From Microbacterium aerolatum (lineage in GTDB: Bacteria > Actinomycetota > Actinomycetes > Actinomycetales > Microbacteriaceae), in contig NZ_BJUW01000009.1 of NCBI RefSeq assembly GCF_007988825.1, positions 62,001 to 126,000 of the forward strand: 64,000 nucleotides of DNA, written 5' to 3'. The position numbers and the translations under genes were made by a program. Below the pieces are notes generated by a model, which saw only the letters and a list, made by a program, of their open reading frames with translations, searched no databases and was not told the DNA's origin. Positions 1 to 9,373 of this stretch are shown one piece after another (positions within the stretch are counted from its first letter, which is position 1; each line of letters begins with the position of its first letter).

Positions 1-1
1 C

Positions 2-3000
2 GAGGACGTCACTGTGCGAAACGGCGACGTCGTCGACTTCGCTGAAGCCGGATACGTGCTCCAGTACGGGTTCGACGACTGGCGTCTGCAACCGGTGACT
101 CCGATCACCGACGCCAGCGACGCCGCAGCCAAGGCATCGTTCACGACCGAGAACCCGCGCCCAGCGACGGCGCCCGAGGTAGGCGGCGACGTGCAGGTCG
201 CGGCGTTCAACGTCTTCAACTACTTCACGACCATGAGCGAGGACGACGCCGACGCGCGCGGCGCGAAGAACGAGGAGTTCTTCGCGGTGCAGCGCTCGAA
301 GATCGTCACCGCCATCAACGGTCTGGATGCCGAGGTCGTCGCGCTGATGGAGATCGAGAACTCGGTCCACTTCGGCGACGGCACTCCCGATGTCGCGCTC
401 GCGGACCTCGTCGACGGCCTGAACGACGATGCCGGGTCCGACGTGTGGGAGTACGTCCCGACGCCGGAGGCACTGCTCGGCACCGCGACCGACGTCATCA
501 CGAACGCCATCATCTACAAGAAGGATGCCGTCACCCCGGTGGGCGACAGCTCCGCCAAGATCGACGAGTCGGTCTGGGGCAACGCCCGCGAGCCGATCGC
601 GCAGACGTTCGACATGGACGGTAGGACGGTCTCCGTCGTCGCCAACCACTTCAAGTCGAAGTCCGGCGACGGCGCGGAGCCGGCCGACGGCCAGGGGCAC
701 TTCAACGCCGATCGCACGGCGCAGGCGCAGTCGCTGCTGTCCTTCACCGACGAGATCGCCGAGACCAGCGGCAGCGATGACATCCTGCTGCTCGGCGACT
801 TCAACGCCTACGGTCAGGAAGACCCGATCGACGTGTTCGCCCAGGCGGGCTGGACCGACCTGGTTCCGGCGCACGCCGAAGGCCAGTACACCTACACCTT
901 CGACGGTGAGCTCGGCTCGCTCGATCACGCGATCGCATCGCCGCAGCTGGCGGAGTCGGTTACCGGCACCGGTGTGTGGACGATCAACTCGCCGGAGTGG
1001 AGCGACCGCGGCTACGCGTTCGGTGCCGCCGAGGCCGGCACCCCGTTCCGCTCCAGCGACCACGACCCGGTGATCGTCGGCATCTCCAGCGAGATCCCGC
1101 CGGTCGATATCGACATCGTCACGATCAACGACTTCCACGGTCGCATCGAGGCGGACGGTGCGGCAGCAGGGGCCGCCGTGCTCGCGGGCGCGGTGAAGTC
1201 GGTGCGCGACGCGAACCCGAACACGGTGTTCGCCGCGGCGGGCGACCTGATCGGAGCATCCACCTTCACGTCGTTCATCAATGACGACAACCCCACGATC
1301 GACGCGCTGAACGCTGCCGGGCTCGAAGTGAGCGCGGCGGGCAACCACGAGTTCGACCAGGGCTGGGAGGACCTGCGCGATCGAGTGCAGGACCGCGCGG
1401 ACTGGGAGTACATCTCCTCGAACGTGTTCCTCACCGAGACCGGTGAGACCGCGCTCGCACCCGCATGGGTGAAGGAGATGGACGGCGTCAGCGTCGGCTT
1501 CATCGGCGCGGTGACGGAGGAGCTCGACTCGCTCGTCTCTCCCGAGGGCATCGCGGATCTCGAGGTGCGCAGCATCGTCGACTCGGTGAACGCCGTGGCC
1601 GACGATCTCACCGACGGCGACACCGGCAACGGTGAGGCCGACGTACTGGTGCTGCTCGTGCACGAGGGCGCCACCTCGACCGACGTCGCCAGCATCACGC
1701 CGGAGTCGGCGCTCGGCGAGATCGTCGAGGGCGTCGACGACAGCGTCAGCGCGATCGTCTCGGCGCACACCCACCTCGCGTACAACCACGTCATCGACGG
1801 CCGTCCGGTCGTCTCGGCCGGTCAGTACGGCGAGAACTTCGGTCTGATGAACCTGCAGGTCGACCCGGAGACGAAGGAGCTGCTCTCGATCACCAACGAG
1901 ATCAAGCCCCTCACTCAGGACGGCGAGCCGCTGTACGAGCCGGTCGCCGACGTGCAGGCGATCGTCGACGACGCCAAGGCGGAGGCCGATGTGCTGGGTG
2001 CGGAGCCGGTCGGTGAGATCACCGGCGACTTCAACCGGGCACGTCAGACGAACGGTTCCGAGAACCGCGGTGGCGAGTCCACGATCGGCAACTTCGTCGC
2101 CGACGTCCAGCAGTGGGCGACCGGCGCCGATGTCGCGATCATGAACCCCGGAGGCATCCGCGCGAACCTGACGTACGCCTCTTCCGGAGCATCCGACCCC
2201 GACGGCAACGTGACGTTCCGCGAAGCGGCGACGGTGCAGCCGTTCGCCAACACGCTGGTGACGCTGAACCTCACCGGAGCGCAGCTGAAGAGCGTGCTCG
2301 AGGAGCAGTGGCAGCCGGAGGGCGCGAGCCGTCCGTTCCTGAAGCTCGGCGTCTCGGAGGGGCTGCAGTACACCTACGACCCGGCCGCTGCGGCGGGGGA
2401 GCGGATCACCTCGATCACGTTGAACGGTGAGCCGATCGATCCGGAGGCGTCATACCTCGTCGCGGCCAACTCGTTCCTCGCCGCGGGTGGAGACAACTTC
2501 GCCACCTTCGCCGAGGGCACGAACAAGGCCGACACCGGCAAGATCGACCTGCAGTCGATGGTCGACTGGTTCGACGCGAACGGCACGGCGACGCCCGATC
2601 TCGCACAGCGTGCGGTCGGTGTGACGCTGAGCGCGCCGGATGCCGACGGCTACAGCCCGGGCGACGAGGTCACGATCGACCTCTCCTCGCTCGCGTTCAG
2701 CGGCGGCGACCCGGCACCGGGCGAGGTCACGGTCTCGCTGGGAGACACGGTGCTCGCCAGCGGCGCCGTCGACCCGACGATCGTCGACACCACCGATGAA
2801 GCGGGCCGCGCGAGCCTGACGTTCACCGTCCCCGAGGGCGCGGCGGGCGAGCAACTGCTCACCGTCGCGGTCGCGGATGCCGGTACGAGCGTGCAGGTTC
2901 CGATCACCTTCGCGGATGCCGGTGAAGAGGAATTCGCCGGAACCATCGAGGTCGAGGGCAACACCGTCAGCGCCGGCAAGAAGCTGACGGTCACGGGCGC

Positions 3001-3280
3001 CGACTTCGAGCCGGGCGAGACCCTGACGGTCACGCTCGAGTCGAAGAAGGGCAAGACGATCGATCTCGGCACCGTCGTGGTCGACGAGGACGGCACGTTC
3101 TCGGCTTCGCTCACGGTGCCAAAGAGCACGGATGCCGGCCGGTACGACGTGATCGTCGCTCAGGCCGACGGCGACCAGGCCACCGACAAGGTCACCGTCA
3201 ACAAGGGCGGCGGCAACGGCGGAGGGATCGTGAAGGCGATCATCGACTGGCTGTGGGACATCATCCGCGGCTGGTTCTGA
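2..3280 (+). CDS. ExeM/NucH-type extracellular nuclease fused to 5'-nucleotidase (5' end missing)
   Basis: The reading frame is open to the left edge, so the N-terminus (secretion signal and possibly an LTD or OB domain) lies outside. Residue numbers count from the GTG at base 14. An endonuclease/exonuclease/phosphatase domain spans about 58-355 (AAFNVFNYF near the start, SSDHDPVIV at the end). A metallophosphatase domain starts near 367 (TINDFHGRIE, later GNHEFD and AHTHLAY), followed by the 5'-nucleotidase C-terminal domain at about 667-850 (MNPGGIRANL). Two Ig-like regions follow to about 1065, then a Gly-rich linker and a short Trp-rich amphipathic end (DWLWDIIRGWF). Family knowledge: such proteins degrade extracellular DNA and strip phosphate from nucleotides. 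Inference: phosphate and nucleoside scavenging, in keeping with the phytase-like surface protein at 13.9 kb. No LPXTG signal is seen, so the C-terminal helix may hold it at the surface. Confidence 0.9.
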   Translation, partial: EDVTVRNGDVVDFAEAGYVLQYGFDDWRLQPVTPITDASDAAAKASFTTENPRPATAPEVGGDVQVAAFNVFNYFTTMSEDDADARGAKNEEFFAVQRSKIVTAINGLDAEVVALMEIENSVHFGDGTPDVALADLVDGLNDDAGSDVWEYVPTPEALLGTATDVITNAIIYKKDAVTPVGDSSAKIDESVWGNAREPIAQTFDMDGRTVSVVANHFKSKSGDGAEPADGQGHFNADRTAQAQSLLSFTDEIAETSGSDDILLLGDFNAYGQEDPIDVFAQAGWTDLVPAHAEGQYTYTFDGELGSLDHAIASPQLAESVTGTGVWTINSPEWSDRGYAFGAAEAGTPFRSSDHDPVIVGISSEIPPVDIDIVTINDFHGRIEADGAAAGAAVLAGAVKSVRDANPNTVFAAAGDLIGASTFTSFINDDNPTIDALNAAGLEVSAAGNHEFDQGWEDLRDRVQDRADWEYISSNVFLTETGETALAPAWVKEMDGVSVGFIGAVTEELDSLVSPEGIADLEVRSIVDSVNAVADDLTDGDTGNGEADVLVLLVHEGATSTDVASITPESALGEIVEGVDDSVSAIVSAHTHLAYNHVIDGRPVVSAGQYGENFGLMNLQVDPETKELLSITNEIKPLTQDGEPLYEPVADVQAIVDDAKAEADVLGAEPVGEITGDFNRARQTNGSENRGGESTIGNFVADVQQWATGADVAIMNPGGIRANLTYASSGASDPDGNVTFREAATVQPFANTLVTLNLTGAQLKSVLEEQWQPEGASRPFLKLGVSEGLQYTYDPAAAAGERITSITLNGEPIDPEASYLVAANSFLAAGGDNFATFAEGTNKADTGKIDLQSMVDWFDANGTATPDLAQRAVGVTLSAPDADGYSPGDEVTIDLSSLAFSGGDPAPGEVTVSLGDTVLASGAVDPTIVDTTDEAGRASLTFTVPEGAAGEQLLTVAVADAGTSVQVPITFADAGEEEFAGTIEVEGNTVSAGKKLTVTGADFEPGETLTVTLESKKGKTIDLGTVVVDEDGTFSASLTVPKSTDAGRYDVIVAQADGDQATDKVTVNKGGGNGGGIVKAIIDWLWDIIRGWF

Positions 3281-3296
3281 CCGGGAGATGACGCAG

Positions 3297-3330
3297 CGGA
3301 GGCCGTCGGGAGAGATTCCGGCGGCCTCCG
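3297..3330. terminator. Bidirectional hairpin terminator
   Basis: The arms CGGAGGCCG and CGGCCTCCG (with extra pairing inside) form a GC-rich hairpin between the convergent ends of the nuclease gene and the VOC gene. There is no strong T-run, which is usual for actinobacterial terminators. Confidence 0.6.
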
Positions 3331-3338
3331 TCGTGCCG

Positions 3339-3947
3339 TCAGGCTGTCTGCGCCCAGGTGAAGTCGTCGGGGTCCGTGACCTCGCCGAGCCCGCCGCCGA
3401 TGACGATCCGGTGCGAACCGGAGCCCGCGGCATCCACGCCCGCCGACTTCGCGAGCGCGGCGCGCTTGTAGAGGCCGAGTCCGATCGAAGCCTCCGGCAT
3501 CTCGAAATCGACGTAGCTGCCGAAGCTCTTGCCGACGCGGATGCCGCGCTCGACGTAGAACGCCTTGCTCGCCTTGACGTCGTCGGCGCCCAGGAGCAGG
3601 ACGAAGTTCTCGATCGTACGGCTCGGCGGCACGGCATCCTTCTTGGACGATGTGGCGATGTTCCACACCGCGCCGTCCGGTGCCTGGACTGTGCCGCCGA
3701 AGCCCCACAGCGACTTCGCCGCGGGCTTGAGCACGGTCGCGCCGGCGGCGATCGCGTCGTCGAGGACGAGTCGCGCGTCGGCGGGTTGACGGACGATGAG
3801 CGAAAGGGTGTACCCGCGGAACCCGGAGGTCGCGGCATCCGAGCGGCTCAGGCGGAGCCTGTCGCCGAGATCGAACGCGCGCGAGTAGAAGGCCTCCGCG
3901 CCAGGCAGGTCGGTGACCTCGAGTGTGATGCTGTCGATCGTGTTCAT
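3339..3947 (-). CDS. VOC (glyoxalase/bleomycin-resistance fold) family protein
   Basis: A 202-residue protein with two paired beta-alpha-beta-beta-beta modules: the first begins TIDSITLEVTDLPGAEAFYSRAF, written here as TIDSITLEV followed by DLPGAEAFYSRAF, and the second starts near residue 105 (NFVLLLGADDVKASKAFYVE). This duplicated layout is typical of VOC metalloenzymes, which include glyoxalases, dioxygenases and antibiotic-binding proteins; the substrate cannot be told from the sequence. An in-frame codon lies eight codons further upstream, but ATG 3947 is preferred because TAGCGT sits exactly 7 bases before it and no Shine-Dalgarno sequence is present. The gene is divergent from the DUF3817 gene and convergent with the nuclease. 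Confidence 0.8.
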   Translation of the reverse strand: MNTIDSITLEVTDLPGAEAFYSRAFDLGDRLRLSRSDAATSGFRGYTLSLIVRQPADARLVLDDAIAAGATVLKPAAKSLWGFGGTVQAPDGAVWNIATSSKKDAVPPSRTIENFVLLLGADDVKASKAFYVERGIRVGKSFGSYVDFEMPEASIGLGLYKRAALAKSAGVDAAGSGSHRIVIGGGLGEVTDPDDFTWAQTA

Positions 3948-3954
3948 GCCAGCG

Positions 3955-3960
3955 ACGCTA
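3955..3960 (-). promoter_or_regulatory. -10 box of a probable leaderless transcript (VOC gene)
   Basis: TAGCGT on the minus strand, 7 bases before ATG 3947. The TANNNT-N6/7-start layout recurs throughout the window. Confidence 0.5.
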
Positions 3961-4032
3961 CGCGCGACCATACGGCGTGTCTTCTCGATTCCTGATCGAT
4001 CGGAGCGCGGCAGGAGGCCCCGTACCCGCGGG

Positions 4033-4038
4033 TAGACT
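4033..4038 (+). promoter_or_regulatory. -10 box of a probable leaderless transcript (DUF3817 gene)
   Basis: TAGACT lies 7 bases before ATG 4046. A weak GAGGA also precedes the ATG, so leadered initiation is not excluded. Confidence 0.5.
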
Positions 4039-4045
4039 TGAGGAC

Positions 4046-4585
4046 ATGCCCGAACCGAAAGCCGCCTCGTTCCCGAAGATCCGCGGGGCGCTGAAGTTCT
4101 ATCAGATCGCCTCGATCGTCACCGGTGTCATGCTGCTCCTGCTGCTGGCCGAGATGATCCTCAAGTACAGCCCCATCCACGTCGAGCTCTTTGCCGGCGG
4201 CTCGGGCGGGCTGCTCTGGTTCGCAGACGTCATCGTCGGCGACGGATGCCAGTGGTACTCGCTGTTCTTCCCCGGCGGCATGGGGTGCGAACTCACCTCT
4301 GTCGGCGACGGCACCAACATCTCGCTGCTGATCCTCGTCGCGCACGGCTGGTTCTACGTGGTCTACCTGTTCGCGATCTTCCGCCTGTGGAGCCTGATGC
4401 GCTGGCCGTTCGCCCGCTTCATCCTGCTCGCGCTCGGCGGCGTCATCCCCGCCCTCTCCTTCATCATGGAGGTCAGGGTCTCCCGCGAGGTCAAGGCGTA
4501 CCTCGCATCACGTGAAGCCGCGATGGCTGCAGACCCTTCGACAGGCTCAGGGACCGAATCACACAATCAGGAGGCAGCGCGATGA
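4046..4585 (+). CDS. DUF3817 family integral membrane protein
   Basis: A 179-residue protein with about three membrane segments (around residues 16-40, 88-113 and 122-145) and a cytoplasmic tail. DUF3817 proteins are common next to guaA in Actinobacteria; their function is not established. The start at 4046 is chosen over an upstream in-frame ATG because of the -10 box and the GAGGA. The stop overlaps the guaA start (ATGA), so the two are translationally coupled. Odd point: the last ~18 codons contain the 24-base repeat at 4532-4555, so the C-terminal tail (PSTGSG and onward) looks like an insertion-derived extension rather than conserved protein. Confidence 0.8.
   Translation: MPEPKAASFPKIRGALKFYQIASIVTGVMLLLLLAEMILKYSPIHVELFAGGSGGLLWFADVIVGDGCQWYSLFFPGGMGCELTSVGDGTNISLLILVAHGWFYVVYLFAIFRLWSLMRWPFARFILLALGGVIPALSFIMEVRVSREVKAYLASREAAMAADPSTGSGTESHNQEAAR
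4532..4555. repeat. Dispersed short repeat (CCCTTCGACAGGCTCAGGG type) inside a coding region
   Basis: The core CCCTTCGACAGGCTCAGGG has inverted ends (CCCT/AGGG). I recognise this word as an abundant dispersed repeat in Microbacteriaceae genomes; that is recalled knowledge, as only one copy is in the window. It sits in frame in the 3' end of the DUF3817 gene, just before the guaA ribosome binding site. Confidence 0.55.
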
Positions 4586-6159
4586 GCGCCGACACCGCAC
4601 AGCGCCCCGTTCTCGTCGTCGACTTCGGCGCCCAGTACGCGCAGCTCATCGCGCGCCGCGTCCGCGAGGCCGGCGTCTACAGCGAGATCGTGCCGCACAC
4701 GGCCAGCGCGTCGGAGATCGCCGAGAAGAACCCGGTCGCGCTCATCCTGTCCGGCGGCCCCTCCTCGGTCTACGAGGAGGGCGCGCCCTCCCTCGACGGC
4801 GGGATCTTCGACCTCGGCGTCCCGACACTCGGCATCTGCTACGGCTTCCAGGTCATGGCGCGCGCTCTCGGCGGCGAGGTCGCCAACACCGGACTGCGCG
4901 AGTACGGCGCAACGGACGCCGTCATCGCGAATGAGGGCGGCGTGCTCCTCGGCGGCCAGCCGAACACGCAGAACGTCTGGATGAGCCACGGCGACCAGGT
5001 CTCCCGCGCACCGGAGGGCTTCGAGGTCCTGGCATCCACCACCGACACCCCCGTGGCGGCCTTCGGCAGCGACGAGAAGTGCTTCTACGGCGTGCAGTGG
5101 CACCCCGAGGTCAAGCACTCCGACCACGGCCAGGAGGTCCTCGAGAACTTCCTGCACCGTGCCGCAGGCCTCGCATCGGACTGGAACAGCGGCAACGTCA
5201 TCGAGGAGCAGGTCGCCCGCATCCGCGAGCAGGTCGGTTCCGCCCGCGTCATCTCCGCCCTCTCCGGCGGCGTCGACTCCGCCGTCTCGACGGCGCTCGT
5301 GCACAAGGCGATCGGCGACCAGCTCACCGCCGTGTTCGTCGACCACGGACTCCTCCGCAAGGGCGAGCGCGAGCAGGTCGAGAACGACTACGTCGCATCG
5401 ACCGGCGTCCGCCTGATCACGGTGGATGCCGCGGACACCTTCCTCGGGCACCTCAAGGGCGTCAGCGACCCCGAGCAGAAGCGCAAGATCATCGGCCGCG
5501 AGTTCATCCGCGCTTTCGAGCAGGTGCAGCGCGACCTCGTCGCAGAGGCCAAGGCCGAGGGCGAGCCCATCAAGTTCCTCGTGCAGGGCACGCTCTACCC
5601 CGACGTCGTCGAGTCCGGCGGCGGGGCCGGCACCGCGAACATCAAGTCGCACCACAACGTCGGCGGCCTGCCGGACGACCTCGACTTCGAGCTCATCGAG
5701 CCGCTGCGCACCCTGTTCAAGGACGAGGTCCGCGCGATCGGCCGCGAACTCGGACTCCCCGAGGCGATCGTCGGCCGGCAGCCGTTTCCGGGCCCCGGCC
5801 TCGGCATCCGCATCGTGGGTGAGGTCACCGCTGACCGTCTCGAGATTCTGCGCGAGGCCGACGCCATCGCCCGCGAGGAGCTGACCAAGGCGGGTCTCGA
5901 CAGCGAGATCTGGCAGTGCCCCGTGGTGCTGCTCGCCGACGTCCGCTCGGTGGGCGTGCAGGGCGACGGCCGCACCTACGGTCACCCGATCGTGCTGCGC
6001 CCGGTCTCCAGCGAGGACGCCATGACGGCCGACTGGACCCGCCTGCCGTACGACGTGCTCTCGAAGATCTCCAACCGCATCACCAACGGGGTGAGGGACG
6101 TCAATCGAGTGGTGCTCGATGTGACCTCCAAGCCCCCGGGGACGATCGAGTGGGAGTGA
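4582..6159 (+). CDS. guaA: GMP synthase (glutamine-hydrolysing)
   Basis: A 525-residue, full-length enzyme that converts XMP to GMP with glutamine and ATP, the last step of guanine nucleotide synthesis. An N-terminal class I glutamine amidotransferase domain carries the nucleophile Cys86 in GICYGFQ and the His/Glu of QWHPEV. The ATP pyrophosphatase domain has SGGVDS at about 228-233, and the C-terminal dimerisation domain ends in KPPGTIEWE, the usual family ending. A strong AGGAGG at 4569-4574 precedes the ATG, which overlaps the DUF3817 stop. The stop overlaps a GTG of the following glycosyltransferase, so three genes form one coupled unit. Confidence 0.98.
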   Translation: MSADTAQRPVLVVDFGAQYAQLIARRVREAGVYSEIVPHTASASEIAEKNPVALILSGGPSSVYEEGAPSLDGGIFDLGVPTLGICYGFQVMARALGGEVANTGLREYGATDAVIANEGGVLLGGQPNTQNVWMSHGDQVSRAPEGFEVLASTTDTPVAAFGSDEKCFYGVQWHPEVKHSDHGQEVLENFLHRAAGLASDWNSGNVIEEQVARIREQVGSARVISALSGGVDSAVSTALVHKAIGDQLTAVFVDHGLLRKGEREQVENDYVASTGVRLITVDAADTFLGHLKGVSDPEQKRKIIGREFIRAFEQVQRDLVAEAKAEGEPIKFLVQGTLYPDVVESGGGAGTANIKSHHNVGGLPDDLDFELIEPLRTLFKDEVRAIGRELGLPEAIVGRQPFPGPGLGIRIVGEVTADRLEILREADAIAREELTKAGLDSEIWQCPVVLLADVRSVGVQGDGRTYGHPIVLRPVSSEDAMTADWTRLPYDVLSKISNRITNGVRDVNRVVLDVTSKPPGTIEWE

Positions 6160-7535
6160 GTTCCCCGTTGCCGGACGGCGAGTACCTCGTGCTCGCCAGC
6201 CGGCTCATCCCGGATCTGGACGGCGGCTTCACGATCTCGGTGCTTCGTCGTGCCCGTGACATGGCCGCGAACGGCGCGCGCGTCCGCATCCTCACCGTCG
6301 ATCCGGGAACCGCCGAGGAGCATGACGCGCATCGCGCCGAATGGCGCCGCCGTGGCCTGCTTCCGGACGACGTCGAGCTGCGCAACCTGTTCGACGATGC
6401 CCGAGCGGATGCCGCGTGGCTGCGCGCCGCTGCGCGGCCGCTCGACGAGGCTCCGGAAGCCACCCACGCTCCGGAGGCCACAGAGCGGAGGATCATCGCC
6501 GACGCCGCAGGCCGCACCGTGCTCGAGCTGCCGGTAATCCACGGCGACCCGAACTGGCATCTCTCCCAGGCTCCGGTGGTCGTCTGGGACGAGGCGCGCC
6601 GTGCGGGCCGCCTGGCAGGCTTCGGCGCCCTGTACCGCGCCTGGGTCAACGCGATCGCCGCGGAGACCGAGGGCACGATCGTGATCTGCGAGGCGCGTCA
6701 GGTCGGCGAGCTCCTCGTCGACGACACCGCACCGCTGCTCGACCCGGGGCTCGCACTGGTGCACGCCACGCACGCCTGCCACGTGCTGGCGCCGTTCCAC
6801 TGGGATTCGCCGATGGATGCGATCTGGGAGCGCTGGTTCGGCATCGCGGACCGCTTCGATCAGGTTCTCTGGCTGACCCCGTCGCAGCAGGCTGATGTGG
6901 AGAGGCGTTTCGGAAGCAGCATCCGCTCTGCCGTCGTCCCGCACTCCGTCCCTCTCGAGGGACAGAACGCCCCGGTGCCCGGGCGCCTGTCGATGATGTG
7001 CTCGCTGATTCCGCGCAAGCGCGTCGACGACGCGATCCGTGCGCTGGCGCGCGTGCGCGCCGAGGTGCCGGACGCCGAACTGCACGTGTACGGCGCGGGC
7101 GCCCTGCGGACCGACCTCGAGAAGCTGGCCGCAGAGCTCGGCGTCGACGACGCGGTCGTGCTGCACGGTCATCTGCCCGACCTGTCGGAGGCGTGGCGCG
7201 AGGCGGATGCCTTCGTCTTCACCAGCACGAACGAGGGACAGGGCATGGTCGTGCTCGAGGCGCTCGGGCACGGCGTCCCGGTGATCTCCTACGACATGCC
7301 GTACGGGCCGAAGGACGCGCTCGTCGACGGCGGCGGCATCCTGGTGGAGGACGGCGACGTCGAGGCTCTGGCATCCGCGATGGCCGCCGTCATCGGCGAC
7401 CGTCGTCGCCGTGATGCGTTGGCGGATGAGGCTCGAACCGCCGCCGTACGCCGGAACCCGGCGGCGTCGATGTCGGCTCTGGCAGCGGCAGTGCGCGACG
7501 CGATCGCCGCCCCGGCGGCCCGCCCCGGCCGCTGA
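6156..7535 (+). CDS. Glycosyltransferase family 4, TagE/GtfA-like
   Basis: A 459-residue GT-B protein. The C-terminal Rossmann domain shows [22 protein letters not shown], a glycine-rich LHGHLPDL turn and the E-x7-E type motif ([11 protein letters not shown]) of retaining GT4 enzymes. [12 protein letters not shown] closely resembles the matching motif of poly(glycerol phosphate) glucosyltransferases (TagE) and GtfA. Family knowledge: these decorate teichoic-acid-like polymers or serine-rich proteins with glucose or GlcNAc. Inference: cytoplasmic modification of a cell-wall glycopolymer. The GTG at 6156 overlaps the guaA TGA; a TTG at 6168 is an alternative start. No acceptor can be named. Confidence 0.8.
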   Translation: MSSPLPDGEYLVLASRLIPDLDGGFTISVLRRARDMAANGARVRILTVDPGTAEEHDAHRAEWRRRGLLPDDVELRNLFDDARADAAWLRAAARPLDEAPEATHAPEATERRIIADAAGRTVLELPVIHGDPNWHLSQAPVVVWDEARRAGRLAGFGALYRAWVNAIAAETEGTIVICEARQVGELLVDDTAPLLDPGLALVHATHACHVLAPFHWDSPMDAIWERWFGIADRFDQVLWLTPSQQADVERRFGSSIRSAVVPHSVPLEGQNAPVPGRLSMMCSLIPRKRVDDAIRALARVRAEVPDAELHVYGAGALRTDLEKLAAELGVDDAVVLHGHLPDLSEAWREADAFVFTSTNEGQGMVVLEALGHGVPVISYDMPYGPKDALVDGGGILVEDGDVEALASAMAAVIGDRRRRDALADEARTAAVRRNPAASMSALAAAVRDAIAAPAARPGR

Positions 7536-7567
7536 TCGAAGAATCTTCAGAAACTTTTCCGGCGATC

Positions 7568-7597
7568 TGTCGATCGAGGTCTATCCCGTTCGACGTC
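7568..7597 (+). promoter_or_regulatory. Probable ECF42-type promoter
   Basis: TGTCGA (7568-7573), a 17-base spacer, then CGACGTC (7591-7597), 46 bases before the YCII start. I recall TGTCGA (-35) with CGA plus TC (-10) as the target described for ECF42 sigma factors, whose own gene is the second one downstream. This suggests autoregulation. Confidence 0.6.
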
Positions 7598-7643
7598 TTC
7601 AGTGAGAGGGTCGAATCCGACCCCGCAACTGAAGGAGAGCATC

Positions 7644-8069
7644 ATGAAGTTCATGCTGATCATGCGAGCGACCGACGCTGCTGTCGAGGCATACCAGGAC
7701 ATCCCGTTCGAGCAGATCATCGAAGCGATGGGCAAGTACAACGAGTCGATGATGAAGGCCGGCGTCCTGCTCGCGGGGGAGGGCCTGACCGATGCGTCGG
7801 AGGGTTTCGTCGTCGACTTCAGCGCCGAGCAGCCGCTGGTCACCGACGGCCCCTACGGCGAGACGAAGGAGCTGTTCAACGGCTTCTGGATCATCGAGGT
7901 GTCCACGCGCGAGGAGGCCGCGCAGTGGGCGAGCCGTGCACCGCTCGGACCCGGCTCGTTCCTGGAGGTGCGCCGCGTCACCGAGATGGACGACTTCCCC
8001 GCCGACAACGAGTGGATCCAGAAGGAAGAGGGCTGGCGCGAAGAGCAGGCCCAGCGCACGCAGCAGTAG
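7644..8069 (+). CDS. YCII/DGPF-domain protein, partner of the ECF42 sigma factor
   Basis: A 141-residue protein with a ferredoxin-like YCII fold. It starts MKFMLIMRAT after a clear GAAGGAG and contains TDGPYGETKELFNGFW, matching the DGPF signature (here DGPY) that names the family. DGPF proteins are nearly always encoded beside ECF42 sigma factors and are their main targets. Their biochemical role is unknown, although YCII relatives can be small-molecule hydrolases. The gene is 16 bases upstream of the sigma factor gene, in the same direction, behind the ECF42-like promoter, so the two very likely form an autoregulated operon. Confidence 0.88.
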   Translation: MKFMLIMRATDAAVEAYQDIPFEQIIEAMGKYNESMMKAGVLLAGEGLTDASEGFVVDFSAEQPLVTDGPYGETKELFNGFWIIEVSTREEAAQWASRAPLGPGSFLEVRRVTEMDDFPADNEWIQKEEGWREEQAQRTQQ

Positions 8070-8085
8070 AAGACGGCGCAGTGAC

Positions 8086-9372
8086 ATGACCGCATCCGAT
8101 TCACCGGCCGGCACGGTGCGCTCCACACCCGATGTGGAGCGCACTGTCGCTGCCGTGTGGCGCATCGAGTCTGCGAAGATCGTCGCGACCCTCACCCGGA
8201 TGGTCGGCGACTTCGGTCTCGCCGAAGACCTCGCGCAGGATGCCGTGCTCGAGGCGCTGCGGCAGTGGCCCGCCGAGGGCGTGCCGCGTAACCCCGCCGC
8301 GTGGCTGACGGCCGTCGCCAAGCGCAGAGCCATCGACGGGTGGCGCCGTCAGGAACGCTACGACGACCGGATCGCGACGCTCGCGCACGATCTCGAACGG
8401 GAGCAGGCGGATGCCATGGATGCCGATCCCTGGGATCCGGATGCCATCGACGACGATGTCCTCCGACTGATCTTCATCTCCTGCCACCCCGTCCTGTCCA
8501 GGGAGGCGAGCGTGGCGCTGACCCTGCGCGTGGTCGGCGGCCTGACGAGTGAGGAGATCGCCCGGGCCTTCGTCGTGCCCACCGCCACCGTGCAGCAGCG
8601 CATCGTCCGTGCCAAGAAGACGCTGGGCGCCGCGAAGGTGCCGTTCGAGGTGCCGGGGCGCGAGGAGTACCCCGAGCGCATCGCCGCCGTCCTCGGCGTG
8701 CTCTACCTGGTCTTCAACGAGGGGCATGCGGCCAGCAGCGGGGCGGACTGGATGCGCCCCGAGCTCAGCCACGAGGCGATCCGCCTGACGCGTGTGCTGG
8801 CCGCCCTCGTGCCGCGCGAGCGCGATGTGCACAGCCTGCTCGCGCTCATGGAGCTCACCGCCGCCCGGTTCCCGGCCAGGGTCGACGCCCACGGAGAGCC
8901 GATCCTCCTTGCCGACCAGGACCGCAGCCGCTGGGACCGAGGCCGCATCTCCCGTGGCCGGGCCGCGCTCGAGCGTGCCGACGCGGCAGGCCGTGGCCGC
9001 GGTGCATACGGGCTGCAGGCTGCCATCGCGGAGTGCCATGCGGTGGCGGCATCCGTCGACGACACCGACTGGGAGCGGATCGTCCTGCTGTACGAGGCGC
9101 TGGGCAGACTCGCGCCGTCACCGGTCGTGGAGCTGAACCGTGCCGCGGCGGTCGCGATGGCGACGGGGCCGGCATCCGCTCTGCGTATCATCGACGCGCT
9201 CGCAGAGTCGGGAGCGCTGAAGGGTTACCACCTGCTGCCGGCCACTCGCGGCGAGATGCTGCTGAAGCTGGGGAGAGACGAAGAGGCGCGCTCCGAGTTC
9301 GAGGCCGCCGCGAGACTCGCGGGGAACGACAGGGAGCGCGCCCTTCTGGAGGCGAAGGCCAGGACCGACTAG
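8086..9372 (+). CDS. ECF42-group RNA polymerase sigma factor with C-terminal extension
   Basis: A 428-residue sigma factor, far longer than a minimal ECF (~190 residues). Region 2 is at about 25-90 (LAEDLAQDAVLEALRQW, NPAAWLTAVAKRRAID) and region 4 at about 125-180 (LTLRVVGGLTSEEIARAF, ATVQQRIVRAKK). A long helical extension follows (EGHAASSGADWMRPELSHEA; VVELNRAAAVAM, TPR-like), as in the DUF6596/TPR part of ECF42 proteins. No anti-sigma gene is adjacent. Family knowledge: the extension is needed for activity and may replace an anti-sigma factor. The start is ATG 8086; the upstream ribosome binding site is weak. The gene ends one base before the convergent GlsB-family gene. Confidence 0.92.
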   Translation: MTASDSPAGTVRSTPDVERTVAAVWRIESAKIVATLTRMVGDFGLAEDLAQDAVLEALRQWPAEGVPRNPAAWLTAVAKRRAIDGWRRQERYDDRIATLAHDLEREQADAMDADPWDPDAIDDDVLRLIFISCHPVLSREASVALTLRVVGGLTSEEIARAFVVPTATVQQRIVRAKKTLGAAKVPFEVPGREEYPERIAAVLGVLYLVFNEGHAASSGADWMRPELSHEAIRLTRVLAALVPRERDVHSLLALMELTAARFPARVDAHGEPILLADQDRSRWDRGRISRGRAALERADAAGRGRGAYGLQAAIAECHAVAASVDDTDWERIVLLYEALGRLAPSPVVELNRAAAVAMATGPASALRIIDALAESGALKGYHLLPATRGEMLLKLGRDEEARSEFEAAARLAGNDRERALLEAKARTD

Positions 9373-9373
9373 A

